NCBI RefSeq assembly: GCF_014648815.1
Contig: NZ_BMRV01000004.1
Coordinates: 248,001-312,000 of the forward strand
DNA: 64,000 bases
DNA from: Streptomyces flaveolus
Lineage (GTDB): Bacteria; Actinomycetota; Actinomycetes; Streptomycetales; Streptomycetaceae
Reading direction: 5' to 3'
Numbering within the stretch: position 1 is the first letter of the stretch; each line of letters opens with the position of its first letter. Positions 48,755 through 56,930 of this stretch are shown here, piece by piece. The translations under genes and the position numbers were made by a program. Below the pieces are notes generated by a model, which was not told the DNA's origin, ran no database searches, and saw nothing but the letters and a program-made list of their open reading frames with translations.

Positions 48755-50845
48755 TCAGACGCCGATGTCGCGGCCGTCCGCGCGCCACACCGCCACGACC
48801 GCCGGGCGCACGATCTTGCCGGGCCCGTCGGGCCAGGTGCTGGCCGGCTGCTCCACCGAGGCGCCGTCGACCTCGCCCGGGTGCTGCACGGCGACCAGCA
48901 CCCGCCGGTCCTGGACGAGCGGGCCGCAGGTCTCCGCGCCGGTCGGCACGGTCAGGAACTGCTTCAGCTCACCGCGCCGGTCGCCCTTGGTCGCGACGCC
49001 GAAGAGACCGTCGTGGGTGCCGAGCGCGTTGCCGTCGGTGGAGATCCACAGGTTGCCGTGGCCGTCGAAGGCCACGTTGTCCGGGCAGGAGATCGGGCTG
49101 ACGGCGTCCTTCGGGAAGCCCGCGAAGTACGTCGCCGGGTCCTCCGGGTCACCGGCCACCAGGAACAGCGACCAGGCGAACGTGGTGGCGTCGGCCCGGT
49201 TGCGGCGCTCGGTCAGCTCCAGGACGTGGCCGTGCTTGTTGCTGTTGCGCGGGTTGGCCTCGTCGGGGCCCGCGTAGCCGGTCTTGCCGCGGTTGGAGTT
49301 GTTGGTGAGCGCGACGTACACCTTGCCGGTCTGCGGGGAGGGCTCGATGTCCTCGGGCCGGTCCATCTTCGTCGCGCCGACCTTGTCGCCCGCGAGACGG
49401 GTGAAGACGCAGACCTCCTGAGCCGTCATGCCCTCGACGTGCGAGACGGCACCGTCGGCGGTGGCGGTGACCAGCGGGATCCAGCGGCCGCTGCCGTCGA
49501 ACTCACCGTCGCGCGGCAGCTTCCCGGTGCCGTCGATGTCCTCGGCGGGGGAGTCGCCCGTGAGCTTGGCGACGTACAGGGTGCCCTCGTCGAGCAGCGT
49601 GAGGTTGTGCTCGCGCGCGCTGCGGCTGCTGCCGTGCCGCATCCGCTTGCTGCCGACGAACTTGTAGAAGTAGTCGAACCGCTCGTCGTCGCCGGTGTAG
49701 ACGACCGGACGCCCGTCGGAGGTCAGCCGCACGGTCGCCGCCTCGTGCTTGAAGCGGCCGAGCGCGGTGTGCTTGCGGGGCGTGGAGTGCGGGTCGTACG
49801 GGTCGAGTTCGACGACGTACCCGAAGCGGTGCACCTCGTTGGGCTCCTGGGCGACGTCGAAGCGCTTGTCGAACCGCTCCCACTTGCGCTCGGTGGCGCC
49901 GGTGCCGATGCCGTAGCGCTTGTCGGTGGCGCGGCTGCCGTTGGCGAAGTACTGGTTGAAGTTCTCCTCGCCGTGCAGCGTCGTGCCCCACGGGGTGGTG
50001 CCGCCGGAGCAGTTGTTGAGGGTGCCGAGCACCGTGCGGCCGGTGCGGTCGGCGGAGGTCTTCACCAGGTCGGACCCGGCGGCCGGGCCGGTGAGCCGGA
50101 ACTCGGTGGTGGCGGTGACGCGCCGGTTGAGGTGGTGCCGCGGCACCGGGGTCAGCCTGCCGCTCCTGCGGTCCTCCTCCACGACGACGGCGGACAGCCC
50201 GTGCGCGGCCCACGCGATCTCGACCTGCTCGCGGGTCGGGTTCTCGGGGTCGTAGCCCCGGAACATGAGGATCTCGTCGGTGTACTCGTGGTTGGCGACG
50301 AGCAGCTGCCGACCGCGCTCGCCCTTCAGCGGCAGCAGCGCGAGGAAGTCGTTGTTGTACCCGAACTGCCCGGCCTGCGCCTTCGCGGTCTGCTTCTCCG
50401 GGTCGAAGGCAGGCGCACCGCGCAGAATGGGCTCGCCCCACCGGATGACGATGCCCTGCCGGTACCCCTCCGGTACGACGACGGCGTCCTCGGTGTTGGG
50501 GGCCACGGGCGCGAACCGCAGCCCGCGCGCACCCTGTGGCTTCGGCTGCTGCCCGTGTCCCGCCCCGTGGCCCGTTCCGGCCGCCGGCGCGGCCTGCGCG
50601 GAGGGCGCCCCCGCCACACCCACGGCTCCGGCGCCCGCCGCGGCGACGGTGACGACGGCCGCGGCGCGCATCATGGAACGGCGGCTGAGCGCACCCGCGA
50701 TGACGTCGCCGACGTACTCGTTGGAGCTGGTGTTGGGCACCTCGTGGAAGCAGGCGTCACCACACCGGAAACGGCACGTCATGGCGGACCGGCCGCCGGG
50801 ATGCGAACCGGACGGCGTTCCGATCAACGGCAGCAGCTTGCGCAC
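48755..50845 (-). CDS. phoX: PhoX-family alkaline phosphatase (Tat-exported)
   Basis: 696-residue secreted phosphatase that releases phosphate from organic esters. It carries a Tat signal late in an extended N-terminus (SRRSMMRAAAVVTV, cleavage after AQA), then the PhoX propeller with VVVPEGYRQGIVIRWGEP, LLVANHEYT, GTLNNCSGGTTPWGT and GEENFNQYF; the Glu and Cys residues of the calcium/iron cofactor site lie in these segments. GTG 50845 is chosen for GGGGAG upstream. A two-unit PHO box lies about 80 nt upstream, so it belongs to the PhoRP regulon and is induced by phosphate starvation. Confidence 0.95.
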   Translation of the reverse strand: MRKLLPLIGTPSGSHPGGRSAMTCRFRCGDACFHEVPNTSSNEYVGDVIAGALSRRSMMRAAAVVTVAAAGAGAVGVAGAPSAQAAPAAGTGHGAGHGQQPKPQGARGLRFAPVAPNTEDAVVVPEGYRQGIVIRWGEPILRGAPAFDPEKQTAKAQAGQFGYNNDFLALLPLKGERGRQLLVANHEYTDEILMFRGYDPENPTREQVEIAWAAHGLSAVVVEEDRRSGRLTPVPRHHLNRRVTATTEFRLTGPAAGSDLVKTSADRTGRTVLGTLNNCSGGTTPWGTTLHGEENFNQYFANGSRATDKRYGIGTGATERKWERFDKRFDVAQEPNEVHRFGYVVELDPYDPHSTPRKHTALGRFKHEAATVRLTSDGRPVVYTGDDERFDYFYKFVGSKRMRHGSSRSAREHNLTLLDEGTLYVAKLTGDSPAEDIDGTGKLPRDGEFDGSGRWIPLVTATADGAVSHVEGMTAQEVCVFTRLAGDKVGATKMDRPEDIEPSPQTGKVYVALTNNSNRGKTGYAGPDEANPRNSNKHGHVLELTERRNRADATTFAWSLFLVAGDPEDPATYFAGFPKDAVSPISCPDNVAFDGHGNLWISTDGNALGTHDGLFGVATKGDRRGELKQFLTVPTGAETCGPLVQDRRVLVAVQHPGEVDGASVEQPASTWPDGPGKIVRPAVVAVWRADGRDIGV

Positions 50846-50924
50846 TTCGTTCTCCCCTGGGATGACCTGTGATGCTCTTGGTGTCAGCGCGACCGTAGGT
50901 GTGCATTTGTGCGGGAGACGGACG

Positions 50925-50946
50925 CCGGGGTGAACGCGGGGTGAAC
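50925..50946 (-). promoter_or_regulatory. PHO box (PhoP binding site) of phoX
   Basis: Two adjacent 11-nt direct repeats on the minus strand: GTTCACCCCGC (50946-50936) and GTTCACCCCGG (50935-50925), matching the Streptomyces PhoP unit. It sits about 80-100 nt upstream of the phoX start, with a TACGGT -10 candidate at 50897-50892. Confidence 0.85.
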
Positions 50947-51110
50947 CCGCGGCAGCCGGACGGGAATTGCGGGCGGCCGGATCCGGCCCTTGACGCGCCG
51001 GTGGACCGCATGCCAAACCCTGCGCAAGATCACAAGACGGGGCCGCTAACCTTACGTGTCCGTCCTGGCCAGGGATTGACGGGCATCAACTCACGCGAAG
51101 GGTTGCGCAC

Positions 51111-52670
51111 ATGGGCATTCTCACTCTCCTGCGGAACGCGTTCGGCCGGTCACGCAAAGCACGGGCCGCCCAGGCGGAGGGTGCGGCGCAGGAGACGGCG
51201 GCACCGGCCGCCGCTCCGGAGCCGAAGCTCCCGTCCCAGCCCACCGCACCCGAGGAGCCGACCGAGGCGACCGCCCAGGTCCCGGAGCCCCGCACGGAAA
51301 CCGACGAACACGAACTCGTCAAGGCCGCGTTCGCCAACATCACGGTCCCCAAACCGTCCCACTCCCCGGACGCCACCCTCCCGACCCCGGAAACCGACCC
51401 CCAACCCGAGCCCGGCGCCCAGCCCGAGGCCGAGGCCAAGTTCGAGGCAGAGCCGGACCCCAAGGCCAAGCCGGAGGCCGAGCCCACCCCTGAGCCCAAG
51501 GCCGAGCCGGAAGGCAAGCCCGAGGCCAAGGCCGAGCCGGAGCCGGAGACCGAGCCCACGTCTGAGCCCAAGGCCCAGACCGAGGTGGAGGGCGAGGCCG
51601 AGACCAAGCCCGAGCTTGAGGCCGAGCCGACCCCTGAGCCCGAGGCCGAGCCGGAGGCCGAGGCCGAGCCGGAGGCCGAGGCCGAGCCGGAGGCCGAGGC
51701 CGAGCCGGAGGCCGAGGCCGAGCCGAAGCCGGAGCCTGAGCCCGAGCCCGAGGCCGAGACTGAGCCGCAGGCCGCTACCCCCGAACCGGCAGCCGCCGAC
51801 GGCGAGGACGCCCCACAGGGGCCACCCGCACCCGACAACGAAACCCGCACGGGTGGTGCGGGTGGGAACACCGAGGCCGAAGGCGAAGCCGAGGCCCCCG
51901 AACCCGCGGCCGCCGACGTCGAGGACACACCCGACACCCAGGCCGAGACCGAAACCGAGGCCGAAGCCGAGACCGAGACCGAGAAGGCCCCGCAGGGCCC
52001 CGCTCCCAAACCCGCCACCCCCGCGGCGCGCCTCCGCTCCCGCGCCCCCGCCCTCACCACCGCCTACAAGGCCGCCGGCACCGCCCTGAAGAAGCACACC
52101 CTCACCGGCACCCGCGCCAAGGTCTACCTCGTCCTCGACCGCTCCGCCTCCATGCGCCCGTACTACAAGGACGGCTCCGCCCAGGCCCTCGCCGAGCAGA
52201 CCCTCGCCCTCGCCGCCCACCTCGACCCCGAGCCCACCCTCCACGTCACGTTCTTCTCCACGGAGGTCGACGGCACCGGCGAGCTGACCCTCACCGACCA
52301 CGAGAACAAGATCGACGAGCTGCACGGCGCCCTCGGCCGCATGGGCCGTACCAGCTACCACGCCGCCGTCGAGGCCGTCCTCGCCCAGCACGACAAGGAG
52401 GCCCCGGGCACACCCGCCCTGGTCGTCTTCCAGACCGACGGCGCCCCGGACGCCAAGACCCCGGCCACCCAGGCCCTCACGGACGCGGCCGCGAACCACC
52501 CGAACGTCCACTTCTCCTTCGTCGCCTTCGGCGACCCGGAGAACAAGGCGTTCGACTACCTCCGCAAGCTCAAGACGCCGAACACCTCCCACTTCCTCGC
52601 CGGCGAGACCCCCAAGGAGCTCACCGACAAGGAGCTGTACGAGGGCGTGCTGGCCGACTGGCGCCCGTAA
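51111..52670 (+). CDS. vWA (TerF-like) protein with Glu/Pro/Ala repeat
   Basis: 519-residue protein. Residues 1-15 are basic/amphipathic (MGILTLLRNAFGRSRK). Residues about 20-305 are a long acidic, Pro/Glu/Ala-rich disordered tract with EAEPEA repeats. Residues about 325-515 are a von Willebrand A domain of the TerF type with MIDAS DRSAS (VYLVLDRSASMRP) and the FQTDGAPD motif. TerF-like domains normally work with TerD proteins, and one intact terD is in the window. It may link a stress-response complex to the membrane or cell wall. The acidic tract is unlike neighbouring genes. Confidence 0.85.
   Translation: MGILTLLRNAFGRSRKARAAQAEGAAQETAAPAAAPEPKLPSQPTAPEEPTEATAQVPEPRTETDEHELVKAAFANITVPKPSHSPDATLPTPETDPQPEPGAQPEAEAKFEAEPDPKAKPEAEPTPEPKAEPEGKPEAKAEPEPETEPTSEPKAQTEVEGEAETKPELEAEPTPEPEAEPEAEAEPEAEAEPEAEAEPEAEAEPKPEPEPEPEAETEPQAATPEPAAADGEDAPQGPPAPDNETRTGGAGGNTEAEGEAEAPEPAAADVEDTPDTQAETETEAEAETETEKAPQGPAPKPATPAARLRSRAPALTTAYKAAGTALKKHTLTGTRAKVYLVLDRSASMRPYYKDGSAQALAEQTLALAAHLDPEPTLHVTFFSTEVDGTGELTLTDHENKIDELHGALGRMGRTSYHAAVEAVLAQHDKEAPGTPALVVFQTDGAPDAKTPATQALTDAAANHPNVHFSFVAFGDPENKAFDYLRKLKTPNTSHFLAGETPKELTDKELYEGVLADWRP
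51637..51726 (+). repeat. 18-nt tandem repeat encoding EAEPEA units
   Basis: About four to five copies of an 18-nt unit (GCCGAGGCCGAGCCGGAG), in frame, encoding EAEPEA. Length variation between strains is likely. Confidence 0.85.
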
Positions 52671-52725
52671 CCGCCACGCGCCCCACGCGCGCACCCCACG
52701 CACGCACCCCACCGCACGGATCCAC

Positions 52726-52762
52726 CGGGGGGTGGACCGGGAGAGCACCCGTCCACCCCCCG
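52726..52762 (+). terminator. 12-bp hairpin terminator
   Basis: CGGGGGGTGGAC (52726-52737) pairs with GTCCACCCCCCG (52751-52762) around a 13-nt loop, 56 nt after the vWA gene. Confidence 0.8.
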
Positions 52763-52807
52763 AAACACCTGTGAGCCGATCTCCGCGGGACCAGTAGGAT
52801 TTCGACC

Positions 52808-54424
52808 ATGGCGGCCACTGGAACCGAGAAGCAGGGTGGCAAGGCGTTCTACGTCAGCACCCCCATCTACTACGTAAACGACGCTCCTCACCTGGGCCAC
52901 GCCTATACGACCGTCGCAGGCGACGTGCTCACCCGCTGGCACCGCCAGCGCGGCGAGAAGGTGTGGTACCTCACCGGCACGGACGAGCACGGTCAGAAGA
53001 TCATGCGCACCGCGGAGGCGAACGGCGTCAGCCCGCAGCAGTGGGCCGACAAGCTCGTCACCGAGGCGTGGGAGCCTCTCTGGGAGCACCTGGAGATCGC
53101 GAACGACGACTTCATCCGCACCACGCAGAAGCGGCACACCGACCGCGTCCAGGAGTTCGTGCAGGACCTGTACGACAAGGGCGAGATCTACAAGGGCGGC
53201 TACGAGGGCCCGTACTGCGTGGGCTGCGAGGAGTACAAGCTCCCCGGCGAGCTGCTCGACGGCGAGGGCGAGTACGCGGGCCAGAAGCTGTGCCCGATCC
53301 ACAAGAAGCCGGTGGAGATCCTCAGCGAGGAGAACTACTTCTTCAAGCTGAGCGAGTACAGCGAGAAGCTGCTCGCCCACTACGAGGCCAACCCGGGCTT
53401 CATCCAGCCCGAGTCCGCGCGCAACGAGGTCGTGAACTTCGTCCGCCAGGGCCTCCAGGACCTCTCCATCTCCCGCTCGACGTTCGACTGGGGCGTGCCG
53501 GTCCCCTGGGACGACAAGCACGTCATCTACGTGTGGGTCGACGCCCTGCTGAACTACGCCACGGCGGTCGGCTACAACGAGAACCCGGAGAAGTTCGAGT
53601 CGACGTTCCCCGCCGACGTGCACCTGGTCGGCAAGGACATCCTCCGCTTCCACGCGATCATCTGGCCGGCGATGCTGATGGCGCAGGGCCTCCCCCTGCC
53701 GGGGAAGATCGCCGCGAACGGCTGGCTGATGGTCGGCGGCGAGAAGATGTCGAAGTCCAACCTGACCGGCATCAAGCCGCAGGACCTGACCTCGCACTTC
53801 GGCGTGGACGCGTACCGCTGGTACTTCCTGCGCGCGATCGCGTTCGGCCAGGACGGCTCGTTCTCCTGGGAGGACTTCTCCGCCCGCTACACCAGCGAGC
53901 TGGCCAACGACTACGGCAACCTCGCCTCCCGCGTCGCGGCCATGGTCGGCAAGTACTTCGGCGGCACGCTGCCGGGGGCGACGGCCGACGGGGAGGCCGA
54001 GAAGGCGGTCCAGGACGGCCTGGCCAAGGCCGTCGCGCTCGCCGACCGGAAGATCGGCGAGGAGCTGGACTTCCAGGGCGGCATCCTGGCCGTCTTCGAC
54101 TTCGTCAAGCAGGTCAACGGCTACATCACCGAGCAGGAGCCCTGGAAGGTCGCCAAGGACGACTCGCCGGAGGGCAAGGCCCGCCTGGCGACGATCCTCT
54201 ACACGGCCGCGGAGTCCCTGCGCGCGGTGGCGGTCCTCCTCAACCCGGTCATGCCGGAGACGTCCCAGAAGCTGTGGGACTCCCTCGGCGCGGAGGCCTC
54301 CCTCGGCGGCCTCGCGGACCAGAAGGTCCAGGAGGCGGCGGACTGGGGCCGACTGCCGGCCGGTTCGACGGTCACCAAGGGCGCGGTGCTCTTCCCGCGT
54401 CTTGAGGAGAAGCCGACCGCGTAA
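52808..54424 (+). CDS. metG: Methionyl-tRNA synthetase
   Basis: 538-residue class I aminoacyl-tRNA synthetase that charges initiator and elongator tRNA-Met. Signature HLGH (28-31) and KMSKS (313-317) are intact. The zinc knuckle is C137-VGC140 and C162-PIH165. The tRNA anticodon-binding helical domain follows. The length equals that of actinobacterial enzymes lacking the C-terminal dimerisation domain. TAGGAT (52795-52800) lies 7 nt before the ATG, so the mRNA is probably leaderless. It has its own terminator downstream. Confidence 0.97.
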   Translation: MAATGTEKQGGKAFYVSTPIYYVNDAPHLGHAYTTVAGDVLTRWHRQRGEKVWYLTGTDEHGQKIMRTAEANGVSPQQWADKLVTEAWEPLWEHLEIANDDFIRTTQKRHTDRVQEFVQDLYDKGEIYKGGYEGPYCVGCEEYKLPGELLDGEGEYAGQKLCPIHKKPVEILSEENYFFKLSEYSEKLLAHYEANPGFIQPESARNEVVNFVRQGLQDLSISRSTFDWGVPVPWDDKHVIYVWVDALLNYATAVGYNENPEKFESTFPADVHLVGKDILRFHAIIWPAMLMAQGLPLPGKIAANGWLMVGGEKMSKSNLTGIKPQDLTSHFGVDAYRWYFLRAIAFGQDGSFSWEDFSARYTSELANDYGNLASRVAAMVGKYFGGTLPGATADGEAEKAVQDGLAKAVALADRKIGEELDFQGGILAVFDFVKQVNGYITEQEPWKVAKDDSPEGKARLATILYTAAESLRAVAVLLNPVMPETSQKLWDSLGAEASLGGLADQKVQEAADWGRLPAGSTVTKGAVLFPRLEEKPTA

Positions 54425-54438
54425 CGCGTGTGCCACAA

Positions 54439-54481
54439 GCGAGGGGCCGGGGAGGAAAGGATCTTCTCCCCGGCCCCTCGC
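54439..54481 (+). terminator. Perfect 16-bp hairpin terminator of metG
   Basis: 54439-54454 pairs with 54466-54481 without mismatch around an 11-nt loop, 14 nt after the stop codon. Confidence 0.9.
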
Positions 54482-54543
54482 TCTGCGAAGATCCCGTGAA
54501 GACGGCCGTCCGGCCGTCGCCACTCACGTGGGGGGATCCATCC

Positions 54544-54909
54544 ATGGCACTGTTCGGCAACGCGCACAGCATCGACCCGGCCCAGGCGCAGCAGGAGTAC
54601 GCGCGTCTGCTCGGCCAGGGGGAGCAGGTGCACGCCGCCTACCTGCTGATCCGCGACACCATCCTGTTCACGGACCGGCGCCTGATCCTGGTCGACAAGC
54701 AGGGCATCACCGGCAAGAAGACCGAGTACCACTCCATCCCGTACCGCAGCATCACCCACTTCGCGGTGGAGACGGCCGGCACCTTCGACCTCGACGCCGA
54801 GCTGAAGATCTGGCTCTCCGGCAGCGCGGCCCCGATCCAGAAGACCTTCACCAAGGGCGTCGACATCTACGAGGTCCAGGCGATCCTGACCCAGTTCGTG
54901 GCCCGGTAA
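54544..54909 (+). CDS. Bacterial PH-domain protein
   Basis: 121-residue cytoplasmic protein with the bacterial pleckstrin-homology fold (about 28-118): VHAAYLLIRDTILFTDRRLILVDKQG, EYHSIPYRSITHFAVET and LSGSAAPIQKTFTKG. Family members form ring oligomers and bind proteins or lipids; the role is unknown. ATG 54544 is chosen for the GGGGGG ribosome site. It is bracketed by terminators and so transcribed alone. Confidence 0.88.
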   Translation: MALFGNAHSIDPAQAQQEYARLLGQGEQVHAAYLLIRDTILFTDRRLILVDKQGITGKKTEYHSIPYRSITHFAVETAGTFDLDAELKIWLSGSAAPIQKTFTKGVDIYEVQAILTQFVAR

Positions 54910-54925
54910 CGGCACACCGCAACAG

Positions 54926-54964
54926 CACAGGGGCCCGGCATCGGTGCGATGCCGGGCCCCTGTG
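54926..54964. terminator. Perfect 17-bp bidirectional terminator
   Basis: 54926-54942 pairs with 54948-54964 without mismatch around GGTGC; between the convergent PH-domain and aspS genes. Confidence 0.92.
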
Positions 54965-54974
54965 GTGCGACCGT

Positions 54975-56738
54975 CTACTTCGGCTGCGGCTTGCGCACCG
55001 AGAGGTGCAGTTCGCGCAGGCGGGTCTCGTCCAGCTCGGTCGGGGCACCCATCATCAGGTCCTGGGCGTTGCCGTTGAGCGGGAAGGCGATCGTCTCGCG
55101 GATGTTCGGCTCGTCCGCGAGGAGCATCACGATGCGGTCGACGCCCGGGGCGATGCCGCCGTGCGGCGGGGCGCCGAAGCGGAACGCGCGCAGCATGCCG
55201 GCGAACTTGTCCTCGACCGTCTCACGGTCGTATCCCGCGATCTCGAACGCCTTGAGCATGATCTCCGGCTCGTGGTTCCGGATCGCGCCCGAGGACAGCT
55301 CGACGCCGTTGCAGACGATGTCGTACTGCCAGCCCAGGATGTCCAGCGGGTCCTGGGTCTCCAGGGCCTCCAGGCCGCCCTGCGGCATCGAGAACGGGTT
55401 GTGCGAGAAGTCGATCGCGCCGGTCTCCTCGTCCTTCTCGTACATCGGGAAGTCGACGATCCAGCAGAAGCGGAAGACGTCCTCCTCGAAGTGACCGGCG
55501 CGCTTGGCGGCCTCGACCCGCACCGCGCCCATGATCTTCGAGACCTCGTCGAACTCGCCCGCGCCGAAGAACACCGCGTGACCGGCGGCCAGCGACAGGC
55601 GCTTGGTCAGCTCGGCAACGTTCTCCTCGGTCAGGAACTTCGCGATCGGGCCGGACAGCGTGCCGTCCTCGCCGACGCGGACCCAGGCCAGGCCCTTGGC
55701 GCCCTGCGAGACGGCGTAGTCACCCAGCTGGTCGAAGAACTTGCGCGGCTGGCCGGAGACGTCCGGCACCGCCAGGGCCCGCACGTGCTTGCCGGCGAAG
55801 GCCTTGAACTCCGAGCCCTCGAAGATGTCGGTGATGTCGACGAGCTCCAGCTTGGCCCGCAGGTCCGGCTTGTCGGAGCCGTACTTCAGCATCGCCTCGC
55901 GGAACGGGATCCGCGGGAACGGCGACGTCACGTGCCGGCCGTTGCCGAACTCCTCGAACAGCTCGGTCATGAGCTTCTCGATCGGCTGGAAGACGTCCTC
56001 CTGCTCGACGAAGCTCATCTCCACGTCGAGCTGGTAGAACTCGCCCGGCGAGCGGTCCGCGCGGGCGTCCTCGTCGCGGAAGCAGGGCGCGATCTGGAAG
56101 TAGCGGTCGAAGCCGGAGATCATCAGCAGCTGCTTGAACTGCTGCGGGGCCTGCGGCAGCGCGTAGAACTTGCCGGGGTTCAGACGGGACGGGACCACGA
56201 AGTCACGGGCGCCCTCCGGGGAGGTGGCGCTCAGGATCGGCGTCGCCATCTCGTTGAAGCCCAGCGCCGTCATCTTGTGCCGGATCGCCGAGATGACCGC
56301 CGTGCGCAGCATGATGTTGCGGTGCATGCGCTCGCGGCGCAGGTCCAGGAAGCGGTACTCCAGGCGCCGCTCCTCGTTGACCCCGTCCTCGGTGTTGATG
56401 GTGAAGGGCAGCGGCTGGGCCGCGCCGAGCAGCTCGACCTCGCCCACCTCGACCTCGACCTCACCGGTGGGCAGGTCGGGGTTGATGTTCTCGGCACCGC
56501 GGGAGACGACCTTGCCGTCGACCCGGACGGTCGATTCCTTGGTCAGCTTGTCCAGCGCCTCGTACGCCTCCGTACCCGGACGGGCGACGAGCTGGGTGAT
56601 GCCGTAGTGATCGCGCAGATCGATGAAGAGGATGCCGCCCAGGTCGCGCCGATTGTGCAGCCAGCCACTCAGTCGGACGTCGGTGCCGACGTCAGAGGAG
56701 CGGAGCTCGCCGCAGGTGTGGGACCTGTACCGATGCAT
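54975..56738 (-). CDS. aspS: Aspartyl-tRNA synthetase
   Basis: 587-residue class II synthetase. N-terminal OB-fold anticodon-binding domain (1-110; [26 protein letters not shown]), the bacterial insert (GAD domain, about 280-420) and the class II core with motif 2 ([17 protein letters not shown] region) and motif 3 ([13 protein letters not shown]). The length is that of the bacterial non-discriminating or discriminating type; Streptomyces have GatCAB, so mischarging of tRNA-Asn is possible. The ATG at 56738 follows in the normal context. It is divergent from the PAS-GAF regulator. Confidence 0.97.
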   Translation of the reverse strand: MHRYRSHTCGELRSSDVGTDVRLSGWLHNRRDLGGILFIDLRDHYGITQLVARPGTEAYEALDKLTKESTVRVDGKVVSRGAENINPDLPTGEVEVEVGEVELLGAAQPLPFTINTEDGVNEERRLEYRFLDLRRERMHRNIMLRTAVISAIRHKMTALGFNEMATPILSATSPEGARDFVVPSRLNPGKFYALPQAPQQFKQLLMISGFDRYFQIAPCFRDEDARADRSPGEFYQLDVEMSFVEQEDVFQPIEKLMTELFEEFGNGRHVTSPFPRIPFREAMLKYGSDKPDLRAKLELVDITDIFEGSEFKAFAGKHVRALAVPDVSGQPRKFFDQLGDYAVSQGAKGLAWVRVGEDGTLSGPIAKFLTEENVAELTKRLSLAAGHAVFFGAGEFDEVSKIMGAVRVEAAKRAGHFEEDVFRFCWIVDFPMYEKDEETGAIDFSHNPFSMPQGGLEALETQDPLDILGWQYDIVCNGVELSSGAIRNHEPEIMLKAFEIAGYDRETVEDKFAGMLRAFRFGAPPHGGIAPGVDRIVMLLADEPNIRETIAFPLNGNAQDLMMGAPTELDETRLRELHLSVRKPQPK

Positions 56739-56819
56739 CGTCGTTCATCCAGTCTTCGCGGATCGGGGGCTGTGTCCCACGGATCTCACGGGGCTCACCT
56801 GGTGTGGTCTCGCGGTCCG

Positions 56820-56835
56820 TGTTTCACGTGAAACA
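56820..56835. other. parS: parS site (ParB binding)
   Basis: TGTTTCACGTGAAACA, a perfect 16-bp palindrome matching the actinobacterial parS consensus. Such sites cluster around oriC in Streptomyces and load ParB for segregation. It lies in the intergenic space between aspS and the next divergent gene. Confidence 0.95.
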
Positions 56836-56930
56836 ACCCCAGCGTACCGGGGACTCACGGCTCGGTTCCTCACCAATACCGCGGGAACGAGCGGTGGCAG
56901 CCTCCGATCACCTCTTCTTACAGTGGGGCA

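Noticed and set aside
51637-51726. Repeat array that could be an iteron or CRISPR
   Set aside because: In-frame codon repeat inside a protein gene; encodes EAEPEA.
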